A stretch of 64,000 bases of DNA from Streptomyces sp. DHE7-1 (GCA_016432725.1 JACJDG010000003.1:5176001-5240000), one strand, 5' to 3'. Shown: positions 47,590 through 56,464, counted from the stretch's first letter. The notes: generated by a model not told the origin, from the letters alone. Numbers and translations are program-made.

Positions 47590-48371
47590 GGCCCGCTCGC
47601 GGACGCGCCGGGGGAGGCCGACGGGGACGCCGTCGCGGACGACGGCGGGGCGGCCGCTCCGGATGCCGACGGGGACGGCTCACGGCCGTGCGGGACCCGG
47701 CCCGTGCGCAGGAACTCGTCCCGGGAGAACACCATGGCCCGCCGGTCCTGATCCCAGATCCAGGTGGTCCGGTACTCGTACCCGGCGATCCCGGCCGGCG
47801 AGCGCTCGATCAGGGCCCGGCCCGCCAGCTCCACCCCGATGATCGCGTCGTTGTCGGCCAGCACCTGCACCAGCCGGTGCTTCTCGACCGTGTAGACCCG
47901 CACCGCCGTCTGGTTGGTCGGGTACAGCCGGAAACCGAGCGTCATCTCGGCCCGGCCGTCCCCGGTCAGGTCCCGGTAGTACGCCCGGAGCAGCGGACAC
48001 CGCGCCCGTACCCCGCCCGGCTCGCACTCGCGCACCCGGTCCACGGTCGCGTGGTACGCCCCCTTCGAGCCGTAGTCGTCCGGATGCGCGGCGATCTCCG
48101 CCCGCACGACGTCCACCGGATCGACCTTCCGGATGTCGTCACGGGGCACCGTGACGCCCTTGACGGTCTCCCGGGTCGCCACGGCGTACGGGTACGCGGG
48201 GCTGGACGCCGGCCGCAGATCCGGCCAGAGCCGCGCCGGGCTGACCGCGGTCGGTGTCGCCCCGGCGCCCTCCAGCCCGCCCCGGTCCCCGCAGCCCACC
48301 GCGGCCGTCGCCACCAGGGCGACGACGGCCGCGGCACGGGCGGTGCGACGGACTGACCTGCGGGCTGGCAC
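47586..48371 (-). CDS. Putative lipoprotein, likely accessory to the kinase
   Basis: A 261-aa protein. It has a twin-Arg-containing N terminus and hydrophobic core (RAAAVVALVATAAVGCG), with lipobox AVGC placing the lipid-modified Cys at about residue 27. The mature part includes DLTGDGRAEMTLGFRLYPTN, a calcium-type FG-GAP/dockerin-like D-x-D-G-x-x-E segment, and an Ala/Ser/Pro-rich C terminus. The stop overlaps the kinase ATG by four bases. By analogy with CseA-CseC it may modulate kinase sensing at the outer membrane face, which is inference from gene coupling. Confidence 0.78.
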   Translation of the reverse strand: MPARRSVRRTARAAAVVALVATAAVGCGDRGGLEGAGATPTAVSPARLWPDLRPASSPAYPYAVATRETVKGVTVPRDDIRKVDPVDVVRAEIAAHPDDYGSKGAYHATVDRVRECEPGGVRARCPLLRAYYRDLTGDGRAEMTLGFRLYPTNQTAVRVYTVEKHRLVQVLADNDAIIGVELAGRALIERSPAGIAGYEYRTTWIWDQDRRAMVFSRDEFLRTGRVPHGREPSPSASGAAAPPSSATASPSASPGASASGP

Positions 48372-48503
48372 GGGGCTCCAGGTGCTTCGGGGGACGGTTG
48401 GGGCGACGGTGACGACCGAGGCCGGTACACCCTATGCGCAACTCGTAGGAAAGTCCTTTTTGCACACCTCAGCCCGCCGGCCGTCCGCGAACGCCCCCGC
48501 CCC

Positions 48504-48691
48504 CGGCAGCGGGCTCACCACCGGTCCGGCAGCGGGCTCACCACCGGTCCGGCGGCGGGCTCACCACCGGTCCGGCGGCGGGCTCACCACCGGTCCGGCG
48601 GCGGGCTCACCACCGGTCCGGCGGCGGGCTCACCACCGGTCCGGCGGCGGGCTCACCACCGGTCCGGCGGCGGGCTCACCACCGGCCCAGC
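48504..48691. repeat. Tandem array of eight 23-bp units
   Basis: The unit CTCACCACCGGTCCGGCGGCG plus GG recurs at a strict 23-bp period (the word GGGCTCACCACCGG begins at 48511, 48534, 48557, 48580, 48603, 48626, 48649 and 48672). The first two units have CAGCG in place of CGGCG and the last changes GGTCC to GGCCC, so the array grew by internal duplication. It lies in the 413-bp gap between the lipoprotein start and the NERD-like start. The period is not a multiple of three, so it is not protein coding. Each unit contains the hexamer ACCGGT. Confidence 0.95.
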
Positions 48692-48784
48692 CCTGACGTC
48701 ACCCTGCGCCCCGCCCTCCGCGGCCGACCTCGTTCTTGCCGTCACCGCGCCCGCCTGTTCCCATGGTCAGGGGGTGATGCACGC

Positions 48785-49622
48785 ATGAGCGGCACGAGCG
48801 GCATGGGCGGCGAGGGCGGCATGAACGGACTGCGCGTGGTGCCGGCCCGGCAGCAGGGCCACGAACGCCTGCACGTGTGCGGCCCGGACGGAGCGAACGT
48901 CGCCTGGTACGACCGGGACACCGGCCGGGTGAACCTGGTCGCGGCGGACCGCGAGACGGACGTGATGGACGCCCTCAAGCCGTTCCTGACCGGCCCGGTG
49001 ACCGTGGGCCCGCCCCGGTGCCCACGCCCGCCGAACTGGCCCGGCTCGCCCTCCACCCCGACGACGACCTCGCCCCCAACCGCCCCGGCGAGGCCCTGCT
49101 CGTCGCCCTGGACCGCGACCCCGGCCACGCCCGCCGCCTGCGCCCCGACCCGCGCCGCCGCGCCCTCACCGCCGAGCAGACCGCCGGCGAGGCCCTGGAC
49201 CGCCTGGAGGGCGCCAGCTGGCACACCCTGCACTCCCTCCCGCTCCCCGGCGGCGACCGCATCCACCACCTGCTCATCGGCCCCGGCGGCCTCTTCGCCG
49301 TACACGCCCTGTACGCCCGCAAGCAGCGGGTCCTGATCGCCGACCCGATGGTCACCCTGGGCCGCCACGACCCGGAGCCCGTCCTGCGCCGCCTCCGCGC
49401 CGCCGCCGACCGCGCCTCCCACGCCCTGACCGCCGAGGTCCACCCCCTGCTGGCCCTCCTGGACCCCACCGACATACGCACCCCCCCCCGCCCCGGGACG
49501 TCCGCGTCCTGCGCACCGCCGACCTCCCGGCCCTGGCCCGCCTGGGCGCCGTACTGAAACCGGCCGACGCCGAGGCCCTCCACGCGACGGCCCGCGACCG
49601 GAGGACGTGGGCGAGGCCGTAG
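48785..49622 (+). CDS. NERD-like domain protein (two frameshifts)
   Basis: About 279 aa after restoring one base at 49013-49016 and one in the C-rich stretch at about 49490-49505. The C-terminal half has the nuclease-related-domain pattern WHTLHSLPLPGGDRIHHLLI then GPGGLFAVHALYARKQRVL. In the usual IDHVVIGPGG motif the Asp is replaced by His, so catalysis is doubtful. The N-terminal part is LRVVPARQQGHERLHVCGPD then VAWYDRDTGRVNLVAAD. ATG 48785 has GGGGGTGAT upstream; ATG 48821 is possible. It is adjacent to the NHEJ genes, possibly in DNA repair or defence, by association only. Confidence 0.68.
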
Positions 49623-49720
49623 CAGACGTGGGCGAGGCTGTAGCGGGGGAGCAGCGGACGGGAGGGCGGCCGCCCAGGGCATTTCCGTAGCGGGGGAGTA
49701 GCGCAGGACCGGGCAACCGC

Positions 49721-50599
49721 CTAGGGCAGTTCCCCGACGCCCCGCCCCTCCACCAGCCCCTTCATCGGATCCCCGCCTCCCGCACCCGCTCCACGACGTC
49801 CCCCGCCGAGAACTCCAGCTCCGCCGCCCCCGGCACCCCTCCACCTCGCGCCACGCCACCGGCGCGGACACCAGCGGAACGGCCCGCGCCCGCACGGTGT
49901 ACGGCGCCGCCGTCGTCTTCCGGCCCGCGTTCTGGCTCCAGTCCACGAACACCTTTCCCGGCCGCAGGCTCTTCGTCATCCGGTGCACCACCAGCCGCGG
50001 CATGGCCCGCTCCGCCTCCACCGCCAGCGCCTTCGCGTACTCGCTCGTCCGCTCCGGCGAACTCCCCGCACCGCGGCCAGCAGATGCAGCCCCTTCGACC
50101 CCGCCGTCTTCGCGTACGCCTCGATCCCGTCCGACGCCAGCCGCTCCCGCAGCCACAGCGCGACCTCGCAGCACTGGACGATCGTCGCCGGCGCCCCCGG
50201 ATCGAGGTCGAACACCAGCCGGTCGGCCTCCTCGGGCGACTGCACCAGCCACTGGTGCGTATGGAACTCGGCCACCAGGTTCGCCGCCCACACCAGGCTC
50301 GGCAGGTCCCGCACGACCACCATCCGCGCCGGCCCCTCGGACCGGGGCACCTCGGCGGTCATGACCCAGTCGGGCGTACCCGGCGGAACGTTCTTGGTGA
50401 AGAACACCTGCCCGTCCGGCCCGTCCGGATAGCGCAGCAGGGACACCGCCCGGTCCCGCAGATGCGGCAGCATCACGTCGGCGACGGTCGCGTAGTAGTG
50501 CAGCAGCTCCCCCTTGGTGAAGCCGGTCTCCGGATACAGCACCTTGTCCAGGTTGCTGAGCGCGACCCTGCGGCCCTCCACCTCTGTGATTGGCGTCAT
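49721..50599 (-). CDS. Stand-alone LigD-type DNA repair polymerase (primase-polymerase domain, frameshifts)
   Basis: About 290 aa. The archaeo-eukaryotic primase-like domain has VALSNLDKVLYPETGFTKGE, LSLLRYPDGPDGQVFFTKNV and the catalytic region EEADRLVFDLDPGAPA (D-x-D), with GSKGLHLLAAVRG. The frame breaks at 50064-50067 and 49836-49839, and a third C run at 49771-49774 would extend the C terminus from stop 49762 to stop 49721. All are one-base losses. It adds nucleotides or fills gaps in Ku-dependent end joining; ligase and nuclease domains are on other proteins in streptomycetes. It is divergent from ku with 87 bp between starts. Confidence 0.85.
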
Positions 50600-50686
50600 A
50601 GGATGACAATCCCAGAAAAACACCCGCATAACGCCGTAACGCCATACGGCACATGCGACGCCCGCTCGGAACGGAGGCCGCGGCAC

Positions 50687-51802
50687 GTGCGATCCATCTG
50701 GAACGGCGCCATCTCCTTCGGACTCGTCAGCATCCCGATCAAGCTGGTGAACGCCACCGAGAGCCACTCGGTCTCCTTCCGCCAGATCCACACCGAGGAC
50801 AGCGGCCGCATCCGCTACCGCAAGGTGTGCGAGCTGGAGGACCGCGAGGTCAGCCAGGCGGAGATCGGCAAGGCGTACGAGGACGCCGACGGCACGATCA
50901 TCCCGATCTCCGACGAGGACCTGTCCCACCTCCCGATCCCGACCGCCCGCACGATCGAGATCGTCGCCTTCGTGCCGGCCGACCGGATCGACCCGCTCCA
51001 GATGGACGCGGCGTACTACCTCGCCGCGAGCGGAGCCCCGGCCGCCAAGCCGTACACCCTGCTGCGCGAGGCGCTCAAGCGCAGCAACAAGGTCGCCATC
51101 GCCAAGTACGCCCTGCGCGGCCGGGAACGCCTGGGGATGCTGCGCGTGGTGGGCGACGCCATCGCCATGCACGGACTCCTCTGGCCGGACGAGGTACGCG
51201 CCCCCGAAGGCGTCGCCCCGGACGGCGACGTCACCGTCCGGGACAAGGAACTGGACCTCGCGGACGCCCTGATGGACACCCTCGGCGAGGTCGACCTGGA
51301 GGACCTGCACGACGAGTACCGCGAGGCGCTGGAGGAGGTCATCGCGGCCAAGGCGGCCGGCGAGACCCCGCCCGAGGCCCCCGAGCCCGCCGAGGGCGGC
51401 AAGGTGCTGGACCTGATGTCGGCGCTGGAGAACAGCGTCCGCGCCGCCCGCCGGTCCCGGGGCGAGCGGCCGGCCGCCGAGGAGACGGAGGGAGCCGACG
51501 TCAGACCCCTCACCCGCCGCCGCTCCACCCCGAAGGAGACGGGCGGCAAGAAGTCGACGGCCACCACCTCGAAGAAGGCCCCGGCGAAGAAGACCGCGGA
51601 CGCGAAGAAGTCGACGGCCAGGACCACCCGCGGCGCGAAGAAGACGACGCCGTCGAGGAAGTCGGCGGGTTCCACCGGCTCCGCGTCCGGAGCCGCTGCC
51701 CGGTCCACGTCCAAATCCACTGCCAGGTCCGCCAGTTCGGCCAAAGGGACGGAGAAGAAGACCCCGGCGAAGAAGACGTCCTCCCGCAAGCGCTCGGCCT
51801 GA
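50687..51802 (+). CDS. ku: Non-homologous end joining protein Ku
   Basis: A 371-aa DNA-end-binding homodimer. The Ku core domain spans residues 1-255: IWNGAISFGLVSIPIKLVNA, YRKVCELEDREVSQAEIGKA and LMSALENSVRAARRSRG. A long Lys/Ala/Thr/Ser-rich tail follows (about 285-371: KKAPAKKTADAKKSTARTTR), typical of extended actinobacterial Ku proteins and expected to bind DNA. GTG 50687 has ACGGAGG about 9 bases upstream. It is divergent from the LigD-type polymerase gene, the conserved NHEJ pairing. Confidence 0.95.
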   Translation: MRSIWNGAISFGLVSIPIKLVNATESHSVSFRQIHTEDSGRIRYRKVCELEDREVSQAEIGKAYEDADGTIIPISDEDLSHLPIPTARTIEIVAFVPADRIDPLQMDAAYYLAASGAPAAKPYTLLREALKRSNKVAIAKYALRGRERLGMLRVVGDAIAMHGLLWPDEVRAPEGVAPDGDVTVRDKELDLADALMDTLGEVDLEDLHDEYREALEEVIAAKAAGETPPEAPEPAEGGKVLDLMSALENSVRAARRSRGERPAAEETEGADVRPLTRRRSTPKETGGKKSTATTSKKAPAKKTADAKKSTARTTRGAKKTTPSRKSAGSTGSASGAAARSTSKSTARSASSAKGTEKKTPAKKTSSRKRSA

Positions 51803-51896
51803 CGGCGGGCCGTCCGCGGGGCCGGAGCGGGGCCGGTGCAGGGAATGGACCGGTATTCCCTCCCCTGAGGTGGGACGACTCGGGCACGATGTGGGC

Positions 51897-52964
51897 GTGA
51901 CTTACGTGGTGACCGTGACCATGGCCCCTGCCAAGGGCGCTCCGGAACTCGACCCCCTGCAGCGGGAGGGCGTCATCTTCGTGCTGCGGAAGGGCTTCGA
52001 CTCGCTCGAAGCGGTCGAGGGACCGGACGGCATGGAGATCGAGCTGATGGACGACGTCATAGCCGCCCATCCCGGAGGTGCCCTGCTCAAACTCTTCGTG
52101 GACGCGCCGGCGCTGGAGTTCGCGGAGGACGCCGCGCGCGAGGTCGTGGCAGAACTCCTCGAACGCACCGAACCGCTCGCCGACTGGCAGATCACCCGCT
52201 GCGCGGTGGAACTGAACTCCGCCCTCCTGCAGGAGAGTCTCGACGCCGCCGACGGCCCCGACGCCCCGCCCGCCGACCCGGCGGAACGCGCCCGCCGCCA
52301 CGCCGCGGCGGAACCCGCACCGGCGCAGGGCCGCCTCGACCGGGCCGAGGTCGAGGCCATGCGCACCAGGCTCCGCACCCTGGCACCGGCCCTGAGGGCC
52401 TTCCCGCTCGACCTCTTCGGCTTCTGTGACGACGAGGAAGAGCGCACCGTTTCCCGCGAGGCGGCCGAAATCGCCGCGGGCGCCCTCGTCTTCGCCATCG
52501 ACCTCCTGGTGGACGAACTCTTCACCGACCTGGCCGGCCTCGAGGAGGACGGCCCCACGGTCGCCGAGAGCGACGCCACCTTCATGCTCCTGGACGACCT
52601 GCCCTCGCAGTACGCCGACGAGTACACGGTCCTCTTCGCCCGCCGCCTCACCGTCACGGCGGTCACCCTGACGGCCCGCCTCACCCAGCCCCACTTCACC
52701 GGCCCGCACTGCGTGGCCGAGGACATCCTGCTGAGGGTCCTGCTGACCCAGGCCGAGGTCGCGGCCGACCTCTACGACCTCCTCACCGACGAGGTCACCA
52801 CGGCGTTCGAGACCCTCACGGACACCCTCGACGAGGACCCCGCCCACGACCCCCTGGACCACGCCCCACCCGGGGTGGAGAACTGGTTCACCCCCTTCGA
52901 CGCCGAGAGCCCGGTCCACCCGTACGCGACGAACGACGACGAGGAGTCGTTGCAGGGGCGGTAG
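51897..52964 (+). CDS. Conserved acidic protein of unknown function
   Basis: A 355-aa soluble, strongly acidic protein with no signal peptide. The N-terminal alpha/beta part is VVTVTMAPAKGAPELDPLQR with VIFVLRKGFDSLEAVEGPDG. A helical C-terminal half (about 160-320) has FPLDLFGFCDDEEERTVSRE and LLVDELFTDLAGLEEDGPTV. I do not recognise a characterised family; streptomycete homologues are expected. It lies 94 bp after ku on the same strand, so cotranscription is possible. GTG 51897 is chosen as the first codon of the conserved TYVVTVTMAP start. Confidence 0.7.
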   Translation: MTYVVTVTMAPAKGAPELDPLQREGVIFVLRKGFDSLEAVEGPDGMEIELMDDVIAAHPGGALLKLFVDAPALEFAEDAAREVVAELLERTEPLADWQITRCAVELNSALLQESLDAADGPDAPPADPAERARRHAAAEPAPAQGRLDRAEVEAMRTRLRTLAPALRAFPLDLFGFCDDEEERTVSREAAEIAAGALVFAIDLLVDELFTDLAGLEEDGPTVAESDATFMLLDDLPSQYADEYTVLFARRLTVTAVTLTARLTQPHFTGPHCVAEDILLRVLLTQAEVAADLYDLLTDEVTTAFETLTDTLDEDPAHDPLDHAPPGVENWFTPFDAESPVHPYATNDDEESLQGR

Positions 52965-53020
52965 CCGGTGGCCGGTGGCCGACGCCGGGGCCGGGGCCGA
53001 AGCCGGGTCTCGTCGCGTCG

Positions 53021-53068
<48 letters not shown>

Positions 53069-53210
53069 CCCTCGCGCGGACCTTCGGATGGGCCCCACCC
53101 CCCGGATGGCTTCCCCGATGAGCGCCGCACCCGAAGTCGATCTAGCCTCCGAGAGGAGCGCTTAGTGGATCTTCTGTTGGTGCGCTCTTCTGATTGAAGG
53201 AGGAGGAGAA

Positions 53211-53459
53211 ATGCGCAAGCTTCGCACTGCCGTCGCGGCGGCCGCCATCATCGGCGGCGTCGGCTTCATGGGAGCCGCCCCAGCCACCGCCCTGCCCATG
53301 GGCGGCGGCCACGGCGGCGGTTGCAGGTCCCACGACTTCAACCTGGACATCCTCGGCGAGGTGGGCGTCCTCAACGGCCTGGGCGCCAACCTCATCAACG
53401 GTGAGGGCAGCCCGGGAGCCCAGTTCACCGACATCGGCTCCGACTGCGGGGGCTGGTAA
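53211..53459 (+). CDS. Small secreted peptide
   Basis: 82 aa from ATG 53211, with a very strong AGGAGGAGGAG ribosome binding site. The signal peptide is MRKLRTAVAAAAIIGGVGF then MGAAPATA, with predicted cleavage after ATA (about residue 27). The mature peptide is about 55 aa, Gly-rich, with two Cys (GGGCRSHDFNLDILGEVGVL near its start and SDCGGW at the end) that could form one disulfide. The hydrophobic VLNGLGANLINGEGSPGA segment recalls surface-active proteins, but the chaplin Cys/Gly pattern is absent. A terminator follows. Function unknown; the strong RBS implies abundant expression. Confidence 0.75.
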   Translation: MRKLRTAVAAAAIIGGVGFMGAAPATALPMGGGHGGGCRSHDFNLDILGEVGVLNGLGANLINGEGSPGAQFTDIGSDCGGW

Positions 53460-53564
53460 GACCACCTCCAAGCACACCCGAATAGGTCCGGGCACCTGGC
53501 CGCCAAGGCCGAAGCCCACTCCACCGATCTGTGGCAGAGAATCTCATCTCAAGGTGGACACCAT

Positions 53565-53594
53565 AGGCCCCGCACCGTCACCGGTACGGGGCCT
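53565..53594 (+). terminator. Rho-independent terminator after the secreted peptide gene
   Basis: A 13-bp stem with one mismatch (AGGCCCCG..ACCG / CGGT..CGGGGCCT), a 4-nt loop and a short T run. It lies in the 338-bp gap between the peptide gene and the VOC gene; the remaining 200 bp hold nothing I can support. Confidence 0.75.
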
Positions 53595-53797
53595 TTGTGT
53601 TGGCGCACCGCACCCCTGAACCCGAACCGATCCGCATGGCCGATGTTCTCCACGTGCGGGGTCGTCGCACGCCAAAACCGCCGGCACGGCTCTGGCCGAG
53701 TCGACCCACCGGCCTGATCGAGGCGGAGGCGGGGCGGGAACACACAGTGCATCCGCCCCGATCACCAGTTCTCGCCGGATCCTGGCAGGATTGAGCC

Positions 53798-54151
53798 ATG
53801 GAACGTGTGCTTGGAATCGGTGGGTACTTCCTGCGGGCCGCCGATCCGGCAGCCCTGAGCGCGTGGTACCGCGACTGCCTGGGCCTGGACGCGGACGAGC
53901 ACGGCGTGTGGCGGCAGGAAGCCGGCCCCACGGTGTTCGCGGCGTTCGATCCCGAGACCGACTACTTCGGCTCCCGCACCCAGCGAACCATGCTCAACTT
54001 CCGCGTCCGTGACCTGGACGCCATGCTCGCGCAATTGCGCGCCGGGGGAGCCGACGTGGCAGACGAGACGCAGGACATGGAGGGTGTCGGCCGATTCGGC
54101 TGGGTCACCGACCCCGAGGGCAACCGCATCGAACTCTGGCAGCCCGCCTGA
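53798..54151 (+). CDS. VOC/glyoxalase-family protein
   Basis: A 117-aa vicinal-oxygen-chelate fold protein. GGYFLRAADPAALSAWYRDC and GRFGWVTDPEGNRIELWQPA are the two conserved ends; the C-terminal Glu in IELWQ is the usual metal ligand. The N-terminal metal His is not obvious (GIGGYF), so it may not be a metal enzyme of the glyoxalase I kind. It is a single gene with a weak upstream region. Function unknown within a large family of lyases, dioxygenases and resistance proteins. Confidence 0.85.
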   Translation: MERVLGIGGYFLRAADPAALSAWYRDCLGLDADEHGVWRQEAGPTVFAAFDPETDYFGSRTQRTMLNFRVRDLDAMLAQLRAGGADVADETQDMEGVGRFGWVTDPEGNRIELWQPA

Positions 54152-54322
54152 CCTGGTCCTCACGTTCGGCGGAGCCGTGCTCGTGGCCGACTCACCGTTC
54201 AAGGAGCGGGCTCGGCCGGCTCCGAACGGTTGCGTGCAAGCGTCGGCTTGGAGGCCGTGCCCACCCCTGGGAGAACTGACTGGCCGGCCGACAGCACGCC
54301 GCCGGCGCCGGCGTACCGAGGA

Positions 54323-55075
54323 CTACGCAGCCGGCCCAGTGCCCGCTACCCCTTCCGTTCGCCGCCCGGCACGGAAAACCTCCCGGACAGTCCCGACCAG
54401 AAAACCCGCGGCAAGCACCCCGATCACGATTGCACCCTGCCGCACCCCATCGGCGTCACCTCCGTCGAGGTAGGCAACGTTGCGTACCTCGGTGGGGCGC
54501 GCAGGGTCGTACACGACGGGCATGTACGCCCCGGGCTTCGCGGAGCTTGCCGAGCCGGACGGGACATCGACGTCCGCGCGCACGGAACCGGACGGCGTAC
54601 TGAAGCGCACGGTCACGGAAGTCGCCCAGCCTTCCTCGGACCGGCCGGTGATCTCGACTATGGCCGCGTCGGTCCTGAGCCCCTGAGCCCGAAGGCCGGC
54701 CAGCACCTGGTACTCCTGAGCGGCCTGCCACCCCATGACTCCAGCAATGGTGGCGAACACCAGGAAGCCCGTGGCGGCAAGGCGGACCTTGGCCCAGCGA
54801 GGCGCCACCAGCCAGGACTCCGGCCCGGCCCGCAGCAGCCCAGCCGCCAACTGACCCGGCGAAGGAACGTCCCAACCCTGACGTCGCAGCAGCCGTGCGA
54901 CACCGTCCGCTGCAGTCAGCGCGGCCGCCCAGCCGAGGGCATAGAGCCACAAGGATCCAAACGGCTCGAAGACCATCCACACCACGACGGCCACGCCGCC
55001 CGCGAGCCCTCCCCACCCGGCTGGAAAGCCGTACTCACCCCGGCCGCCGCTCAGCACGGATCCGCGCTCATCCAT
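54323..55075 (-). CDS. DUF3592-like membrane protein
   Basis: A 250-aa protein with four predicted hydrophobic segments: FPAGWGGLAGGVAVVVWMVF (about 19-38), LWLYALGWAAALTA, ATGFLVFATIAGVMGWQAA and GAIVIGVLAAGFLVGTVREV near the C terminus. Between the last two is an extracytoplasmic beta-rich part (TSVTVRFSTPSGSVRADVDV, PVVYDPARPTEVRNVAYLDG), the DUF3592 pattern. ATG 55075 is chosen for GGAG seven bases upstream. It is the last chromosomal gene before the tRNA-Arg remnant. Function unknown. Confidence 0.72.
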   Translation of the reverse strand: MDERGSVLSGGRGEYGFPAGWGGLAGGVAVVVWMVFEPFGSLWLYALGWAAALTAADGVARLLRRQGWDVPSPGQLAAGLLRAGPESWLVAPRWAKVRLAATGFLVFATIAGVMGWQAAQEYQVLAGLRAQGLRTDAAIVEITGRSEEGWATSVTVRFSTPSGSVRADVDVPSGSASSAKPGAYMPVVYDPARPTEVRNVAYLDGGDADGVRQGAIVIGVLAAGFLVGTVREVFRAGRRTEGVAGTGPAA

Positions 55076-55233
55076 CTGCGCCTCCACACCCCGTCACGGG
55101 ATGAGACTCGCCGGCTGCTGTAGGGGTTGTAGAAGCGCCTGCCTTTCGCCCCGAGGTCTCGGCCTGCTTCCCGGCTCCCCACCTGAGCCATAACCTCCAC
55201 CCGTTCGAGGCCGCACACGCCTGCACATACGCG

Positions 55234-55273
55234 AAGACCCCGGCCTCAGCGTTTCCGCTGGTGACGGGGTCTT
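55234..55273 (-). terminator. Hairpin left of the tRNA-Arg remnant, likely the native tRNA terminator
   Basis: A 9-bp outer stem AAGACCCCG / CGGGGTCTT with an inner CAGC...GCTG stem. It lies 16 bp beyond the tRNA 3' end in the direction of tRNA transcription, as expected for a terminator once attached to the intact tRNA-Arg gene. Confidence 0.7.
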
Positions 55274-55289
55274 TGGGCACCTCATGCTG

Positions 55290-55333
55290 GGTGCCCCCGG
55301 CAGGATTCGAAGCTGCGCACACGGCTCCGGAGG
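55290..55333 (-). other. Truncated 3' end of tRNA-Arg(CCG): attachment-site remnant
   Basis: Reading the minus strand, the fragment holds the anticodon loop CTCCGGA (anticodon CCG, 55328-55330), the 3' anticodon stem, a T arm with TTCGAAT and CCTGC, the acceptor strand CGGGGGC, the discriminator A and CC. No matching GCCCCCG acceptor 5' strand or D arm exists to the right, so it is not a functional tRNA. One T-stem base is changed (GCAGC for GCAGG), breaking a pair. Site-specific integration into a tRNA 3' end leaves such a displaced fragment at the distal junction, so the element should lie to its right. Confidence 0.78.
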
Positions 55334-55531
55334 GCCCTTCGCCTCGCAGACAACATGCTGGTCAGAGGCCCCGTTGAAACGAACCAGCTGGTGTCCGTCC
55401 ACGGATAGTCCACGGGGGTGGCGCTTCCGCGTCGGACCACGGCAGGGCCAGCGGTTGGCGACCCCGCCGCTCAGTGCAACCGCCCACCCGGTACCCTCAC
55501 CGAATCTACACATGTCAGGGGAGGGCATGCC

Positions 55532-56464
55532 ATGAGCGACGCCTGGGTTGCTATCGACTTTGAGACTGCCAATGCGTACCGCGGGAGCCCGTGCGCAGTT
55601 GGCCTTACCGCGGTTGAGGAGGGCCGCATCACCGACCGGATGTTCACTCTCATCCGCCCTCCTGCTGCCTATAGGCACTTTGATCCATACAACACCCTCG
55701 TCCACGGCATCAGGGCCGCTGACGTCGAAAGGGCACCCGGCTGGACGGAAGTCCTCCAGCAGATACTGGAGTTCACTGCGGGCAGGACCCTCATCGCCCA
55801 CAATGCGGCCTTTGACTTGGGGGTACTTCGCGATGCCTGTACAGCGGAGGGCAGCCCGTGGCCGACGTTGCGCTATGCCTGCTCCCTTGTTGTCGCCCGC
55901 AAGACCTGGCGGTTGATCTCCTACACGCTGCCCGAGGTCGCCCGACACGTTGATGCGCCCCTGAACGAGCATCACCAGGCTGACGCCGACGCAGACGCTG
56001 CTGCACGCATCATGCTCGCAGCCATGCAGCATCATGAAGCCACGACTCTGGACCAACTCCTTAAGGAATTGGGCATAGTTCACGGCACCGTAGCTCCCAA
56101 CGAATGGTCCGGCTCGCACAGTAAGGGAAAGTACACGGGAAAGCCTTCGGCTCCGCTGCCAGGTGCGAACCCGAATGCTGACCCCAACGGCGCCTTTTAC
56201 GGCAAGACCGTATGCATTACTGGCACCCTCAGTAGGATGAAGCGGGCTGAAGCGCAGGCTGCGCTCGCCGATGTCGGCGGCACCCCTGCGCCTAAGGTCA
56301 GCGGTAAGACGAACATCCTCGTGGTGGCTACGCCCGACCCGCGACGGTTCGCTATTGGCTCCGACAAGAGCGACAAGCAGAAGACGGCCGAGAAACTGTT
56401 GGAAGCTGGACGCGACATCGAGATCATCGGGGAGGCGGACTTCTTTGAACGGCTAAACAGCTGA
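55532..56464 (+). CDS. DEDDh exonuclease with C-terminal BRCT domain
   Basis: A 310-aa protein. The DnaQ-like 3'-5' exonuclease domain (residues 5-165) has Asp9 and Glu11 in WVAIDFETANAYRG, Asp95 in IAHNAAFDLGVLRD and the final His/Asp motif in EHHQADADADAAARI. A linker and a BRCT domain (about 222-308: YGKTVCITGTLSRMKRAEAQ, then KTNILVVATPDPR) follow. This combination resembles polymerase III epsilon-like proteins and bacterial Exo-BRCT proteins of mobile elements. ATG 55532 has AGGGGAGG upstream. It is the first gene inside the putative element, and its codon use is less GC-biased than that of the chromosomal genes. Possible role in element replication or repair. Confidence 0.87.
   Translation: MSDAWVAIDFETANAYRGSPCAVGLTAVEEGRITDRMFTLIRPPAAYRHFDPYNTLVHGIRAADVERAPGWTEVLQQILEFTAGRTLIAHNAAFDLGVLRDACTAEGSPWPTLRYACSLVVARKTWRLISYTLPEVARHVDAPLNEHHQADADADAAARIMLAAMQHHEATTLDQLLKELGIVHGTVAPNEWSGSHSKGKYTGKPSAPLPGANPNADPNGAFYGKTVCITGTLSRMKRAEAQAALADVGGTPAPKVSGKTNILVVATPDPRRFAIGSDKSDKQKTAEKLLEAGRDIEIIGEADFFERLNS

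Noticed and set aside
44686..47751. Long plus-strand and alternative minus-strand frames across the PBP/FtsW/kinase region
   Set aside because: They conflict with three genes bearing full family motifs and have shadow-like composition.
48504..48691. CRISPR array or coding repeat
   Set aside because: Units abut without unique spacers, and the 23-bp period is not a multiple of three, so neither interpretation fits.
53211..53459. Chaplin or rodlin identity for the small secreted peptide
   Set aside because: The Cys spacing and beta-strand repeats of chaplins and the rodlin core are not present.
55290..55380. A functional tRNA-Arg gene
   Set aside because: The acceptor 5' strand, D arm and 5' anticodon stem are absent, and the T stem carries a mismatch; only the 3' part is present.
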